Shown piece after piece: positions 44,763 to 53,403 of a stretch of DNA of 64,000 nt. The stretch spans positions 30,810 through 94,809 of the forward strand of contig NZ_ML133510.1 of NCBI RefSeq assembly GCF_003934165.1. The letters are read 5' to 3'. Position 1 is the stretch's first letter; each line of letters opens with the position of its first letter. The notes under the pieces were generated by a model that saw only the letters and a list, made by a program, of their open reading frames with translations, searched no databases and had not been told where the DNA came from. The stretch is from Borborobacter arsenicus. Its GTDB lineage: Bacteria > Pseudomonadota > Alphaproteobacteria > Rhizobiales > Rhizobiaceae. A program made the translations under genes and the position numbers.

Positions 44763-46847
44763 TCAGGTCAATCCGCGCTTTTCCATCATGGCGTCGGGTG
44801 AGGGCATCTTGCCGCGAAAGGCGGTATAGAGTTCTTCGGGATCGGCCGAGCCACCGGCGGCATAGATGAATTTGCGCAAGCGTTCGGCCATGGCCGGATC
44901 GAAGGCGTTGCCGGTTTCCTCGAAGGCGGCAAAGGCATCCGCGTCCAGCACTTCCGACCACATGTAGGAGTAATAGCCGGCCGAATAGCCTTCGCCCGAA
45001 AAGACATGCTGGAAGTGCGGCGTGCGGTGGCGCATGACGATGGCATCCGGCATATGCAGTTTTTCCAGCGTCTCGGCCTCAAAGGCCAGCGGATCTTGCG
45101 GGGCTTCGGCGCGCGTGTGATAGGCCATGTCCACCAGCGCGGAGGCAGTGAATTCAACCGTGTTGAAGCCGGCGGCGAAATTGCGTGCCTTCAGCATCTT
45201 GTCGAGGAGAGCCTTGGGCATGGGCTTGCCGGTCTTGTCGTGGAGCGCGTGCTTTTCCAGCACTTCCGGCACCGTCAGCCAATGCTCGTAAAGCTGCGAG
45301 GGCAGTTCGACGAAATCGCGCGAAACCGAGGTGCCGGCAACCGACGGCCAGGTGATGTCGGTGAGCAGGCCGTGCAGCGCATGGCCGAATTCATGAAACA
45401 GGGTCTTTGCCTCGTCCAGCGACAATAATGCGGCCTCGCCTTCACCCGGCTTGGCGAAATTCATGATGTTGTAGATGACGGGGCTGGAGCCGTCGCCAAG
45501 CTTGTAGCCGGATTGCAGCGCGCTCATCCAGGCACCCGATCGCTTCGACGGCCGGGCGAAATAATCGGCCAGGAACAGGCCGCGTTCGCTGCCATCTTCA
45601 TTGCGCACCTCGAAGGTCCGCACATCCGGATGCCAGGCAGGGATACCCGATCTTTCGACAAAGCTGATGCCGAAGAGCCGCGTGGCCACGTCGAAGCAGG
45701 CCTCGATGATGCGCTCGAGTTGCAGATAGGGCTTCAGCTCGGCTTCATCGAAGGCGTATTTCTCGACGCGCAGCTTTTCCTGATAATAGCGCCAGTCCCA
45801 GGCGGCGAGCTTCTCGTTGCTGCCCTCGGCGGCGGCAAGGCGCTGCAGCTCGACCTGGTCGGAGGCGGTTTTTTCGCGGGCCTTGTCCCATACCGGCTCC
45901 AGCAACGCCATCACCGCGGCCGGCGTCTTGGCCATGGTGTCGTCCAGCTTCAGCGCCGCATAGCTCTCATAGCCGAGCAGCCGGGCTTTTTCGGCGCGCA
46001 GCTTCAGTGTCTGCGCCACCACCTTGCCGTTGTCGGTGGCGCCTCCGTTCTGGCCGCGGTTTGCGAAGGCGCGAAACGCTTTTTCACGCAGATCGCGGCG
46101 TTGCGAGAAGGTGGTGAACGGCTCATAGATCGAACGCGACAGGGTCACCGCATAGCGGCCCTTCTGGCCACGGCTTTCAGCCGCCTGCGCCATGGCGTTG
46201 CGGAGGAAGTTCGGCAGGCCGGCAAGGTCGGTTTCGTCGAGAAACAACGCCCATTCGCTCTCGTCGGCAAGCACATTCTGACCGAAAGTCGCGCCAAGGG
46301 ATGCCAATTCCTCGTTGATGGCGGCAAGCCGTGCCTTGCCCTGCGGATCGAGCTTGGCGCCGGCGCGAACGAAACCCTTCCATGTCCGCTCCAGCACGCG
46401 CAGGGTCTCGGCATCGAGCCCGAGCGTATCGCGCTTTGCATAGAGGTCATCGATCCGGGCAAAGAGCTTCTCGTTCATCGAAATGGCCGAGAAATGCCGC
46501 GCCATTTTGGGCGAGATGTCGCGCTCCAGCGCCTGGATATCGGGGTTGGTGTGGGCGCCGGCGCGGCACCAGAAGATGGACGAGACACGGTCGAGCGCCT
46601 GGCCTGAGAGTTCCAGCGCCTTCAGCGTGTTGTCGATGGTCGGCGCTTCGGGACTGTCGGCGATCGCCGCGATTTCCGTCTCATGGCTTGCCAGCGCGGC
46701 CTCAAAAACCGGCGCAAAATCACCGTCGCCGATGCGGGTGAAGTCCGGCAGCCCCAGCGGGCCGTTCCATAGCGTGAGTGCGTGGCTCTCAAGATCCAGG
46801 GCGGCTTTTTGCGACGACATCGGCTGCACTTTCATAAGGTTCGACAT
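44763..46847 (-). CDS. M3 family oligopeptidase / peptidyl-dipeptidase (Dcp/PrlC-like)
   Basis: A 694-residue cytoplasmic zinc metallopeptidase. HEFGH is at residues 485-489 in TLFHEFGHALHGLL, and the third ligand glutamate lies 25 or so residues later in SRDFVELPSQLYEHW. The long N-terminal helical domain and the C-terminal GEGYSAGYYSYMWSEVLDADAF block are typical of the M3A group. It would trim short peptides. Whether it is dipeptidyl carboxypeptidase or oligopeptidase A cannot be settled by eye. ATG 46847 is used; ATG 46820 (MSSQKAAL) is an alternative. It is divergent from a MarR gene. Confidence 0.92.
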   Translation of the reverse strand: MSNLMKVQPMSSQKAALDLESHALTLWNGPLGLPDFTRIGDGDFAPVFEAALASHETEIAAIADSPEAPTIDNTLKALELSGQALDRVSSIFWCRAGAHTNPDIQALERDISPKMARHFSAISMNEKLFARIDDLYAKRDTLGLDAETLRVLERTWKGFVRAGAKLDPQGKARLAAINEELASLGATFGQNVLADESEWALFLDETDLAGLPNFLRNAMAQAAESRGQKGRYAVTLSRSIYEPFTTFSQRRDLREKAFRAFANRGQNGGATDNGKVVAQTLKLRAEKARLLGYESYAALKLDDTMAKTPAAVMALLEPVWDKAREKTASDQVELQRLAAAEGSNEKLAAWDWRYYQEKLRVEKYAFDEAELKPYLQLERIIEACFDVATRLFGISFVERSGIPAWHPDVRTFEVRNEDGSERGLFLADYFARPSKRSGAWMSALQSGYKLGDGSSPVIYNIMNFAKPGEGEAALLSLDEAKTLFHEFGHALHGLLTDITWPSVAGTSVSRDFVELPSQLYEHWLTVPEVLEKHALHDKTGKPMPKALLDKMLKARNFAAGFNTVEFTASALVDMAYHTRAEAPQDPLAFEAETLEKLHMPDAIVMRHRTPHFQHVFSGEGYSAGYYSYMWSEVLDADAFAAFEETGNAFDPAMAERLRKFIYAAGGSADPEELYTAFRGKMPSPDAMMEKRGLT

Positions 46848-46900
46848 GCCGACTGTGTAGGGCGGGCGGCGGCCCCACGCAACTCTTGACCTCGGGGCAT

Positions 46901-46929
46901 GGAGATAATATGTCTCCCTTATAATAAGG
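46901..46929 (+). promoter_or_regulatory. promoter/operator of the marR-MFS operon
   Basis: CCTTAT-A-ATAAGG (46917-46929) is an inverted repeat with one central base and contains a perfect -10 hexamer TATAAT (46920-46925). A second dyad, GGAGA-N7-TCTCC, lies at 46901-46917. MarR proteins bind short palindromes over their own promoters, so this is the likely operator. No good -35 was found at 17 bases upstream. Confidence 0.55.
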
Positions 46930-46944
46930 AAGACTGATTATATC

Positions 46945-47421
46945 ATGCCCCGCAATCTCAACCCCGACACGATAGGATTTCTGGTGACCGATGTGGCGCG
47001 GCTGGTTCGTTCCGAGATGGACCGTCGTATCACCGATGCCGGTCTTGGCATCACGCCCAGCGAAGCGCGAACGCTGATCCATGCAGAGCGCGCCGGCGCG
47101 GTGCGTCAGAACGTCCTCGCAGAGCGCATGGGTGTGGAAGCAATGACGCTGAGTGGTGCGCTCGACCGGCTGGAGGCGCAAAATCTGATCGAGCGCTTGC
47201 CCGACCCGACCGATCGCCGGGCCAAGCTGGTCCATCTGACCGCCGAGGCTGACGTCATGCTCGACCGGATAGCGCCGATCAGCGCGTCGCTGCGTGCCGA
47301 TGCGTCGCGTGGCTTCGCGCCGGAGGTGTGGCTACAGCTTCTGGAGCATCTGAAGATCGTGCGCAGCAACCTGCATGATGCCAAGGCGGCTTCGACAGCC
47401 AGGGAAGACGTGGTGTCATGA
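46945..47421 (+). CDS. MarR-family transcriptional regulator
   Basis: A 158-residue winged-helix regulator. The recognition region LAERMGVEAMTLSGALDRLEAQNLIERLPDPTDRRAKLVHLT-type (about residues 60-100) is the MarR pattern, with the DxRxK-like wing. It probably represses itself and the overlapping efflux gene until a ligand binds. Its stop overlaps the MFS ATG (ATGA at 47418-47421). The upstream palindromes fit its expected operator. Confidence 0.92.
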   Translation: MPRNLNPDTIGFLVTDVARLVRSEMDRRITDAGLGITPSEARTLIHAERAGAVRQNVLAERMGVEAMTLSGALDRLEAQNLIERLPDPTDRRAKLVHLTAEADVMLDRIAPISASLRADASRGFAPEVWLQLLEHLKIVRSNLHDAKAASTAREDVVS

Positions 47422-48653
47422 ACATGCAGTCCATGCCAAGGCTTGCGCCGGTAATGAGCGAGCGGCGTGTTTCGGTAATCGGCGGTCTCATGGTGTCGAT
47501 CGGGCCGATCTCGATGGCACTGTTCACGCCAGCCATGCCGGAGATCGTGCAGGCGTTCGGCACCACCGAAGCTGCGGTTAAGATGACCGTCTCGGTTTAT
47601 TTTGGCGGCTTCGCGTTTGCGCAGCTGGTGTGCGGCCCGCTGTCGGACGGTTATGGCCGCAGGCCCGTGACCTTGGGCTTCATGGCGATCTATCTAGTCG
47701 CAAGCGTGATCGCTCTGCTTGCCCCCACAATCGAAACGCTGATTGCCGCCCGTTTCATCCAGGGTATCGGTGCGGCAGCCGGCGTGGCGATTTCGCGCGC
47801 GATGGTGCGCGATCTCTTCACGCATGAACGCTCTGCGCGGATCATGAACCTGATCGGCATCATCCTTGCCGTCGGTCCCGCCATCGCCCCGACGGTGGGC
47901 GGCTTGACCATGGAGTTCTTCGGCTGGCATGCGATCTTCCTGCTGATGGTCTTCATGGGCCTGACAATCGTAGGCATGGTGCTTTTCGCCATGCGTGAAA
48001 CCGTCATGCGGGACCCCTCGCGCATCCGCCCGGCGGCATTGGTGCGAACCTATGGCAAGCTGCTTACGACGCCGTATTTCATGCTGGCCTCTCTCGTCAT
48101 TGCCGGTACTAGCGGTGCGCTCTACACGCAGGCAAGCGTCCTGCCCTTCATCATGATGGATCAGGTCGGTCTGTCGCCGACGCAATTCGGGCTCGCAATG
48201 CTGATGCAGACGGGCAGCTTCTTTTGCGGCTCGCTGGCCGGACGCGTGTTCATCGATCGCTATGGTGCGGCGCGTCTGGTGCTGCCGGGCCTCTTCTTCG
48301 TCGGTGTCGGCAGTGTCGGCATTGCGGTTCTGCTAGGCTTTTATGAGCCGACATTCCTGTCGGTGATGGGGCCGGTCGGTTTCTATGCCTTCGGCATCGC
48401 CCTTGTCATGCCAGCCATGATGACGGCCGCGATGGCGCCTTTTCCCGAAAATGCGGGCGCTGCCTCGGCCTTGATGGGTTTCACGCAGATGGGTGCCGGC
48501 CTGCTGGGCGGTTCGCTAGCAGCGCTGATCGGTGCGCCTTCCCTTGCGATGGGGACCATCATCCCGGTGATGGGCCTTACCGCGATCGTGTCATGGATTG
48601 TGTGGCGAAGCCTGCCGGAGCCGAACGTGCTGATCATCGACCGCCACGGATGA
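47418..48653 (+). CDS. MFS drug-resistance transporter, Bcr/CflA family
   Basis: A 411-residue, 12-segment exporter. Motif A reads GPLSDGYGRRPV after segment 2, with RFIQGIGAAAGVAISRAMVRDL in segments 4-5, both diagnostic for the Bcr/CflA group of H+/drug antiporters. It would expel a toxic small molecule, sensed by the MarR protein encoded just before it. Translation is coupled by a four-base overlap. Confidence 0.9.
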   Translation: MNMQSMPRLAPVMSERRVSVIGGLMVSIGPISMALFTPAMPEIVQAFGTTEAAVKMTVSVYFGGFAFAQLVCGPLSDGYGRRPVTLGFMAIYLVASVIALLAPTIETLIAARFIQGIGAAAGVAISRAMVRDLFTHERSARIMNLIGIILAVGPAIAPTVGGLTMEFFGWHAIFLLMVFMGLTIVGMVLFAMRETVMRDPSRIRPAALVRTYGKLLTTPYFMLASLVIAGTSGALYTQASVLPFIMMDQVGLSPTQFGLAMLMQTGSFFCGSLAGRVFIDRYGAARLVLPGLFFVGVGSVGIAVLLGFYEPTFLSVMGPVGFYAFGIALVMPAMMTAAMAPFPENAGAASALMGFTQMGAGLLGGSLAALIGAPSLAMGTIIPVMGLTAIVSWIVWRSLPEPNVLIIDRHG

Positions 48654-48681
48654 GCGAGGAAGTGGCTACGTTCGACGTAAC

Positions 48682-49092
48682 TCAGAACGTGTCGCAGTTT
48701 TCGGCAACCGTCGCTTGCGTATTCTCGACGATCAGGCTGCCGGTTACGGTGAAGGTCTCCTGCATCAGCATATCGTTTCCCGGGAAGTCGTAGCAGGCAA
48801 GCACGGTCATCACAGTGCCGTGCTTCTCAACGATGCGATGACGGATGGCAGCGCCTTCGGCGGCCACCTGCCACTCATCCATCGATGCGATGAATTCGGA
48901 TTTCGACTGCTCGACTTCGAGATCTGTCAGCTTGATGATCGCTTCGTCGGCAAGCAGCGACGACAGGCCGTCACGGTCAACTGCAAGCAGCGCCTGGTAC
49001 CAACGTTCCACCAACGCTTCGTCGGCCGCAGCCGGCAAGGCCGAAATCACCAGGGCCAAGGTGCTCAATATTGCTGCAAGTGCCTTCTTCAT
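48682..49092 (-). CDS. exported NTF2-like (SnoaL-type) small protein
   Basis: A 136-residue protein with a clear signal peptide (residues 1-23, MKKALAAILSTLALVISALPAAA). The mature domain ALVERWYQALLAVDRDGLSSLL...HRIVEKHGTVMTVLACYDFPG has the alpha-plus-beta cone pattern of NTF2-like proteins, though the assignment is by eye. A conserved-looking NCDTF ends the chain. ATG 49092 was preferred over ATG 49119 because the signal peptide starts there. It is 42 bases after the carbonic anhydrase stop on the same strand, so the two may share a message. Function unknown. Confidence 0.7.
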   Translation of the reverse strand: MKKALAAILSTLALVISALPAAADEALVERWYQALLAVDRDGLSSLLADEAIIKLTDLEVEQSKSEFIASMDEWQVAAEGAAIRHRIVEKHGTVMTVLACYDFPGNDMLMQETFTVTGSLIVENTQATVAENCDTF

Positions 49093-49134
49093 CGTGAAAC
49101 ACCTGCCAGCGCCCTTCAAGAGCGCGTCCGGGAT

Positions 49135-49779
49135 TCAATTCAGATCGGGGCGCACGAAATCGCCGGTCTGGCTGTCCATGACCCACAATTCGCCGGTCGA
49201 GATGTCGAACCACGCCCCGAATAGCTTGAGCTTGCCCTTCTCCTCGAGGATTTTCACACAAGGGAAGGTGCGCAGATTGGCGATCGAATAGCGGATGGAA
49301 ATGCGCTCCAGCGCAGTCTGGCGCTCGCCTGGCGTCATCAGCGAATTGCCGGCAACCGCATCGGCGGACGGCGCCAGCAGACTCATCCATTTGCCGATGA
49401 AATCGCCGGGCGAAAGCGGTGGCGACTTATGATCGAGCGCAGCCTTGATACCGCCGCAGCGGCCATGCCCCATGACGACGATGTTCTTGACCTTCAGCGC
49501 CTGCACCGCAAATTCCAGCGCCGCGGATGTGGAGTGGAATTCGCCGTCGGGAGCGTAGGGCGGTATGAGATTAGCGACATTGCGCAACACGAACAATTCG
49601 CCGGCACCTGCACCGAAGATGATTTCGGGTGCGGAACGAGAGTCACAACAGGCAATGACCAGTGTTTCGGGGGCCTGACCGTCACGAGCAAGATCGCGGT
49701 ATTTTTGTGTTTCCGACAGGAAACGACCGCTCATGAAATGCTTGTATCCGGCAAGAAGCCGTTCAGGAAGGTGGGTCAT
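49135..49779 (-). CDS. beta-class carbonic anhydrase
   Basis: A 214-residue zinc enzyme interconverting CO2 and bicarbonate. Zinc ligands C44 in CCDSR (with D46 and R48 forming the dyad), H105 and C108 in HGRCGG are all present. GAGELFVLRNVANLIPP is the standard helix-strand after the first motif. ATG 49779 begins MTHLPERLLAGYKHF, a typical family start; the frame is open back to 49842. It supplies bicarbonate for carboxylases in cells growing in air. Confidence 0.93.
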   Translation of the reverse strand: MTHLPERLLAGYKHFMSGRFLSETQKYRDLARDGQAPETLVIACCDSRSAPEIIFGAGAGELFVLRNVANLIPPYAPDGEFHSTSAALEFAVQALKVKNIVVMGHGRCGGIKAALDHKSPPLSPGDFIGKWMSLLAPSADAVAGNSLMTPGERQTALERISIRYSIANLRTFPCVKILEEKGKLKLFGAWFDISTGELWVMDSQTGDFVRPDLN

Positions 49780-49857
49780 GGGAGGGAAATAACGGGATCG
49801 CCGGGCGCGATCAATAAAAATCGGAGAGTTACAGCGAATCAATAGATGGCAATTCGT

Positions 49858-50742
49858 CTAAGCCGGCTGATCCTTCCCGGACCGGACCAGATGGCGCAAT
49901 TGAACCATGGCCATCGGGTGCGACAGGCTTTGCGCGTCGGTTTCCAGTTGCAGTTCATCGCCGCCGCGTTTGGCTGTTCGCGCGAGGATCTCGAACACGG
50001 AAGCGGTCGTGGACCGCAGCGCCTTGTCGAGCGGTTGGCCGCCGAGAAGCCGCGCGAGGAATACGGCCGCCGTCAGGTCGCCGAGCCCATTCGGCGGACG
50101 CTCGATGATGCGATGTTCCGCCAGCAGCGTCGTGGACGGGGTGACAAGCAGATTGCCGGTGCTGCCCGCCAGCATCGCCGGCGCGGAAGTGATAAGCATT
50201 TTCTCGGGCCCGAGCTGAGATGCGGCCCGTGCGACAGAGGAGATGTCGTCAAGCCGGGCGCCGCCTGACAGCCATTCGAGTTCGTAACGGTTGGGGGTGG
50301 CGATATCGGCGATCGGAATGAGTTCGTCGCGAAGTGCGGCGGCCAGCGCTTCCGGCACGTAAAGGCCGCCAAGGTCGCCCATCACCGGATCGCATATATA
50401 AACGGCCTTGGGATTGCGGGCACGCACTGCGGCAACCAGCGAGGCGACGGCGGCTGCTTGTGTCGCATCGCCCAGATAACCGGAAAGGACGCCTGCCACC
50501 TCGCCAAGCCAAGGCGCGGTTTCCAGGTCCTTCATCAGGGCGGAGAACTGTTTCGTATCCGGTACGATCCGTGTCGCGCGGCCATGGCCGGGGTGCCAGG
50601 GCAGTATGACCGTAGGCACCGCCCAGACCGGGTAGCCGAGCGTCTCGAGCGCGAAGACCGCGGCCCGGTTGCCCACCGATCCACGCGCCACATGGCTTGA
50701 AATGACGATGACCGCGCGGGGCGCCCCTGTCTCGACGCTCAT
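49858..50742 (-). CDS. pdxY: pyridoxal kinase
   Basis: A 294-residue ribokinase-fold enzyme that phosphorylates pyridoxal in the PLP salvage pathway. ISSHVARGSVGNRAAVFALETLG opens the fold in PdxY style. CDPVMGDLGGLYVPE, PNRYELEWLSGG and the catalytic GLGDLTAAVF loop follow. The start was placed at ATG 50742, four bases after the stop of the small membrane protein gene; the longer open frame overlaps that gene. Such tight spacing suggests one transcript. Confidence 0.92.
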   Translation of the reverse strand: MSVETGAPRAVIVISSHVARGSVGNRAAVFALETLGYPVWAVPTVILPWHPGHGRATRIVPDTKQFSALMKDLETAPWLGEVAGVLSGYLGDATQAAAVASLVAAVRARNPKAVYICDPVMGDLGGLYVPEALAAALRDELIPIADIATPNRYELEWLSGGARLDDISSVARAASQLGPEKMLITSAPAMLAGSTGNLLVTPSTTLLAEHRIIERPPNGLGDLTAAVFLARLLGGQPLDKALRSTTASVFEILARTAKRGGDELQLETDAQSLSHPMAMVQLRHLVRSGKDQPA

Positions 50743-50746
50743 TGGA

Positions 50747-51001
50747 TCACCCGCTCTGCAGGACGGATGAGAGCAACCAGACGAGCAAAACGGTGCAGAC
50801 CACCAGGCCAAGCACCCGGCCGATGCGGGTTCCCCAATATTCGATCCGGTCGGAGGGGTCGGCATCGCTCGCCGAAATATGGTCGTGGGCCCGTTTGGCG
50901 GTGCGCGAGATCATGGAGGGTCCGCTGCTGTCGGCTTCCCGCATCACGCGATCGAGGATGCGCCGGGATTCCGTCTCCCTGTCCTGATCTGGGTTTGGCA
51001 C
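50747..51001 (-). CDS. small protein with one C-terminal membrane helix, unknown function
   Basis: An 84-residue protein. The first 60 residues are hydrophilic and charged (RETESRRILDRVMREADSSG), and the last 23 form a membrane segment (VLGLVVCTVLLVWLLSSVL). It starts with GTG 51001, which has AGGAGA eight bases upstream. It is probably translated together with pdxY. No family recognised; a tail-anchored-like topology is all that can be read. Confidence 0.72.
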   Translation of the reverse strand: MPNPDQDRETESRRILDRVMREADSSGPSMISRTAKRAHDHISASDADPSDRIEYWGTRIGRVLGLVVCTVLLVWLLSSVLQSG

Positions 51002-51139
51002 GGTCGACTTCTCCTGTCACCCGAAGGCTATAACGTATTCGCCGGCCAAGCGGTATGCCAGTTTCTGCAGCGATGCCGGTTTTCTTCGAGGGGGATTGTG
51101 CTACCTGTTGGTCATTCGATTTGATCCAGGGAATGACCC

Positions 51140-51772
51140 ATGTTCGCCCAGAGCTTTCCGTCGACCTTGTCACTCCGGACCTTGCCGGCCTTTCTTCTGC
51201 TGGCCATCGTGCTGCCATTGCTGGCGGGGTGCGGGTTCAACACCATTCCGACTGCCGAGGAACAGGCCAAGGCGGCCTGGAGCGAGGTGCTCAACCAGTA
51301 TCAGCGCCGCGCCGACCTCATTCCCAATCTTGTCGAAACGGTGAAGGGCTATGCTTCCCACGAAAAGGAGGTGCTGGAATCCGTGGTTGAGGCACGCGCC
51401 AAGGCCACTCAGGTGACGCTGCCGCTCGATGCGCTTGATGACCCGGCGAAGTTCAAGGCCTTCCAAGACAGCCAGTCCGGCCTGACCAGCGCGCTATCGC
51501 GCCTGCTTGCCGTGGTGGAGAACTATCCCGACCTCAAGGCCAATCAGAATTTCCTCGCCTTGCAGGCGCAACTCGAAGGCACTGAAAATCGTATCGCGGT
51601 GGCACGGCGCTACTATATCGAGGCGGTGAGGGTTTATAACACCACGCTGCGCACCTTCCCGTCGATCCTCTGGGCAAAGCTCTGGTTCACCGACAACCAG
51701 CCGTTCCAGAACTTCACTGTCGCCGAAGACAAGCTTGAGGCGCCCAAGGTCGATTTCAACACGGGCGGGTGA
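51140..51772 (+). CDS. LemA family lipoprotein
   Basis: A 210-residue protein with a lipobox LLAGC around residues 27-31 and then the LemA core: WSEVLNQYQRRADLIPNLVETVKGYASHEKEVLESVVEARAKA in pattern, and LQAQLEGTENRIAVARRYYIEAVRVYNT. LemA forms an extended helical bundle at the membrane; its function is unknown. It is followed after three bases by two TPM-domain genes, a pairing seen across bacteria. Confidence 0.92.
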   Translation: MFAQSFPSTLSLRTLPAFLLLAIVLPLLAGCGFNTIPTAEEQAKAAWSEVLNQYQRRADLIPNLVETVKGYASHEKEVLESVVEARAKATQVTLPLDALDDPAKFKAFQDSQSGLTSALSRLLAVVENYPDLKANQNFLALQAQLEGTENRIAVARRYYIEAVRVYNTTLRTFPSILWAKLWFTDNQPFQNFTVAEDKLEAPKVDFNTGG

Positions 51773-51775
51773 GGC

Positions 51776-52633
51776 GTGGTCGCTCACGCGCTGCGCAGAC
51801 GCGTCGATAGCGTTCGGCTGATCGGACGAAGTGCCGCTGCGATTGTGGCGGTGCTGTTGTTGGCCGGTGCTGCCCTGGCCGCGCAATTGCCGGCCCTTAG
51901 CGGCCGTGTCGTCGACCAGGCCGGCCTGATGACGGCTGTCGAGCGTAGTGCGCTGGAACAAAAGCTTGAAGCATTCGAGCAGAAATCCTCCGACCAGCTC
52001 GTCGTCGCCACCATTCCGAGCCTGGATGGGGAGGCGATCGAACCCTATGCCAACCGCCTGTTCCGTAGCTGGGAGCTGGGGCAGGCAGGCGAGGACAATG
52101 GCATCCTGCTTCTGGTGGCAAAAGCCGACCGCAGGATGCGCATCGAGGTTGGCTATGGGCTTGAAGGCACGCTGACCGACCTGCATTCGAAGCTGATCAT
52201 CGAAAATACCATGGTTCCGGCATTTCGCGCCGGTGACTTCGCCGGCGGCATCAGCGGTGCCGTCGATGACATCATCATGGTGCTGGAGGGCAATGGCGCG
52301 GAACTGGAAGCGCGCGCCCGGCGCAACCAGGCAAGCGATGCAGAGCCGGTTGACATCGTCCTGCTGCTCTTTCTGGCCGTCTGGGCAACGATCTTCTTCG
52401 GTGGCCTTGCGGCCGCCGTCCTGCCGCCGATCTTCGGCCGGAAGCTGGGGCCCGGCCGCTACAGGTGGCTTGGCATGGACTTCACCTATGGCGGCAGCGG
52501 GCACTCGTCCGGAAGCGGCTGGTCCGGCGGCAGCGGGGGCTGGTCCGGAGGTGGCGGCGGATGGTCTGGCGGCGGCGGCTTTTCAGGTGGGGGCGGATCA
52601 TCCGGTGGCGGTGGTTCGTCGGGGAGTTGGTGA
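51776..52633 (+). CDS. TPM-domain (YgcG-like) membrane protein with Gly/Ser-rich tail
   Basis: A 285-residue protein. A signal peptide (to about residue 40) is followed by a TPM domain (LPALSGRVVDQAGLM, DQLVVATIPSLDG, NGILLLVAKADRRMRIEVGYGLEG). A membrane helix comes at about 195-220 and a tail of glycine, serine and tryptophan (SGGGGWSGGGGF-like units) fills the last 50 residues. It starts at GTG 51776, three bases after the LemA stop. Its stop overlaps the next ATG. TPM domains have been linked to phosphatase-like activity and photosystem repair in plants; the bacterial role is open. Confidence 0.88.
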   Translation: MVAHALRRRVDSVRLIGRSAAAIVAVLLLAGAALAAQLPALSGRVVDQAGLMTAVERSALEQKLEAFEQKSSDQLVVATIPSLDGEAIEPYANRLFRSWELGQAGEDNGILLLVAKADRRMRIEVGYGLEGTLTDLHSKLIIENTMVPAFRAGDFAGGISGAVDDIIMVLEGNGAELEARARRNQASDAEPVDIVLLLFLAVWATIFFGGLAAAVLPPIFGRKLGPGRYRWLGMDFTYGGSGHSSGSGWSGGSGGWSGGGGGWSGGGGFSGGGGSSGGGGSSGSW

Positions 52634-53277
52634 TGGGTACGAATTCAACATCGCTCGATGCCACGCAGCATGCCCGTATCGCCGCTGCCATCCGCGCGGC
52701 GGAAGCGAAGACTGCCGGCGAGATCTATTGCGTGGTGGCACGCAGCAGCGACAGCTATTTCTTTCCGGCCGCCTTCATTCTCAGCGCTGCCATGCTGTTG
52801 GCCAGCCTGCCGGTGGCGCTCGGGCTCGAATATTGGTGGGTGAGCATCAGGCTGCCGTTCTTTGTTGCCGCGCAGCTCCTCGCGCTTGCCAGCGCCTTGC
52901 TGCTGCTCTGGATCGTGCCTTCACTTCGCATCCGGCTGGTGCCGAGAGCACTGCAATATCGCCGCGGGCATGACAATGCGCTGAAGCAGTTCCTGGCCCG
53001 CAATGTCCATATTACCACGGCAAGGACCGGGGTGCTGATTTTCGTCTCGCTTGCCGAGCATTATGCAGAGATTGTCGCCGACAGCGGCATCAACCGGCAT
53101 GTGCCGCAGGGGGAATGGGATGCGATCCTGCGCGATCTGCTGGCCCATGCTCGCGCAGAGCGCCTGGCCGACGGTTTCGTTGTGGCGATAGGCGCCGTGG
53201 GAGAGCACCTGACGAAATATTTTCCAGTGTCGGCAGGGGACGTCAACGAGCTGGACGACCATCTCGTGGAAATCTGA
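52633..53277 (+). CDS. TPM-domain membrane protein, second copy
   Basis: A 214-residue protein with an N-terminal TPM segment (IAAAIRAAEAKTAGEIYCVVARSSD), two membrane helices at about 43-95, and a C-terminal TPM half (NVHITTARTGVLIFVSLAEHYAEIVADSGINRHVPQGEW in pattern). Two hydrophobic helices thus interrupt the domain, the usual build for the partner of a YgcG-like protein. The ATG overlaps the preceding TGA by one base, completing a LemA-TPM-TPM operon. Function unknown. Confidence 0.85.
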   Translation: MGTNSTSLDATQHARIAAAIRAAEAKTAGEIYCVVARSSDSYFFPAAFILSAAMLLASLPVALGLEYWWVSIRLPFFVAAQLLALASALLLLWIVPSLRIRLVPRALQYRRGHDNALKQFLARNVHITTARTGVLIFVSLAEHYAEIVADSGINRHVPQGEWDAILRDLLAHARAERLADGFVVAIGAVGEHLTKYFPVSAGDVNELDDHLVEI

Positions 53278-53403
53278 CCGATCCTGATCGAGGGATGCGG
53301 CCGGTCTTCAAGATGCTCCGCCTCCTTTACGAGTCTCCGATCGATGAACGCAGCCATGAGTTGCTTGCAATGGCCCCGGCCTCGCGTTTATGGTTAACAA
53401 ACC

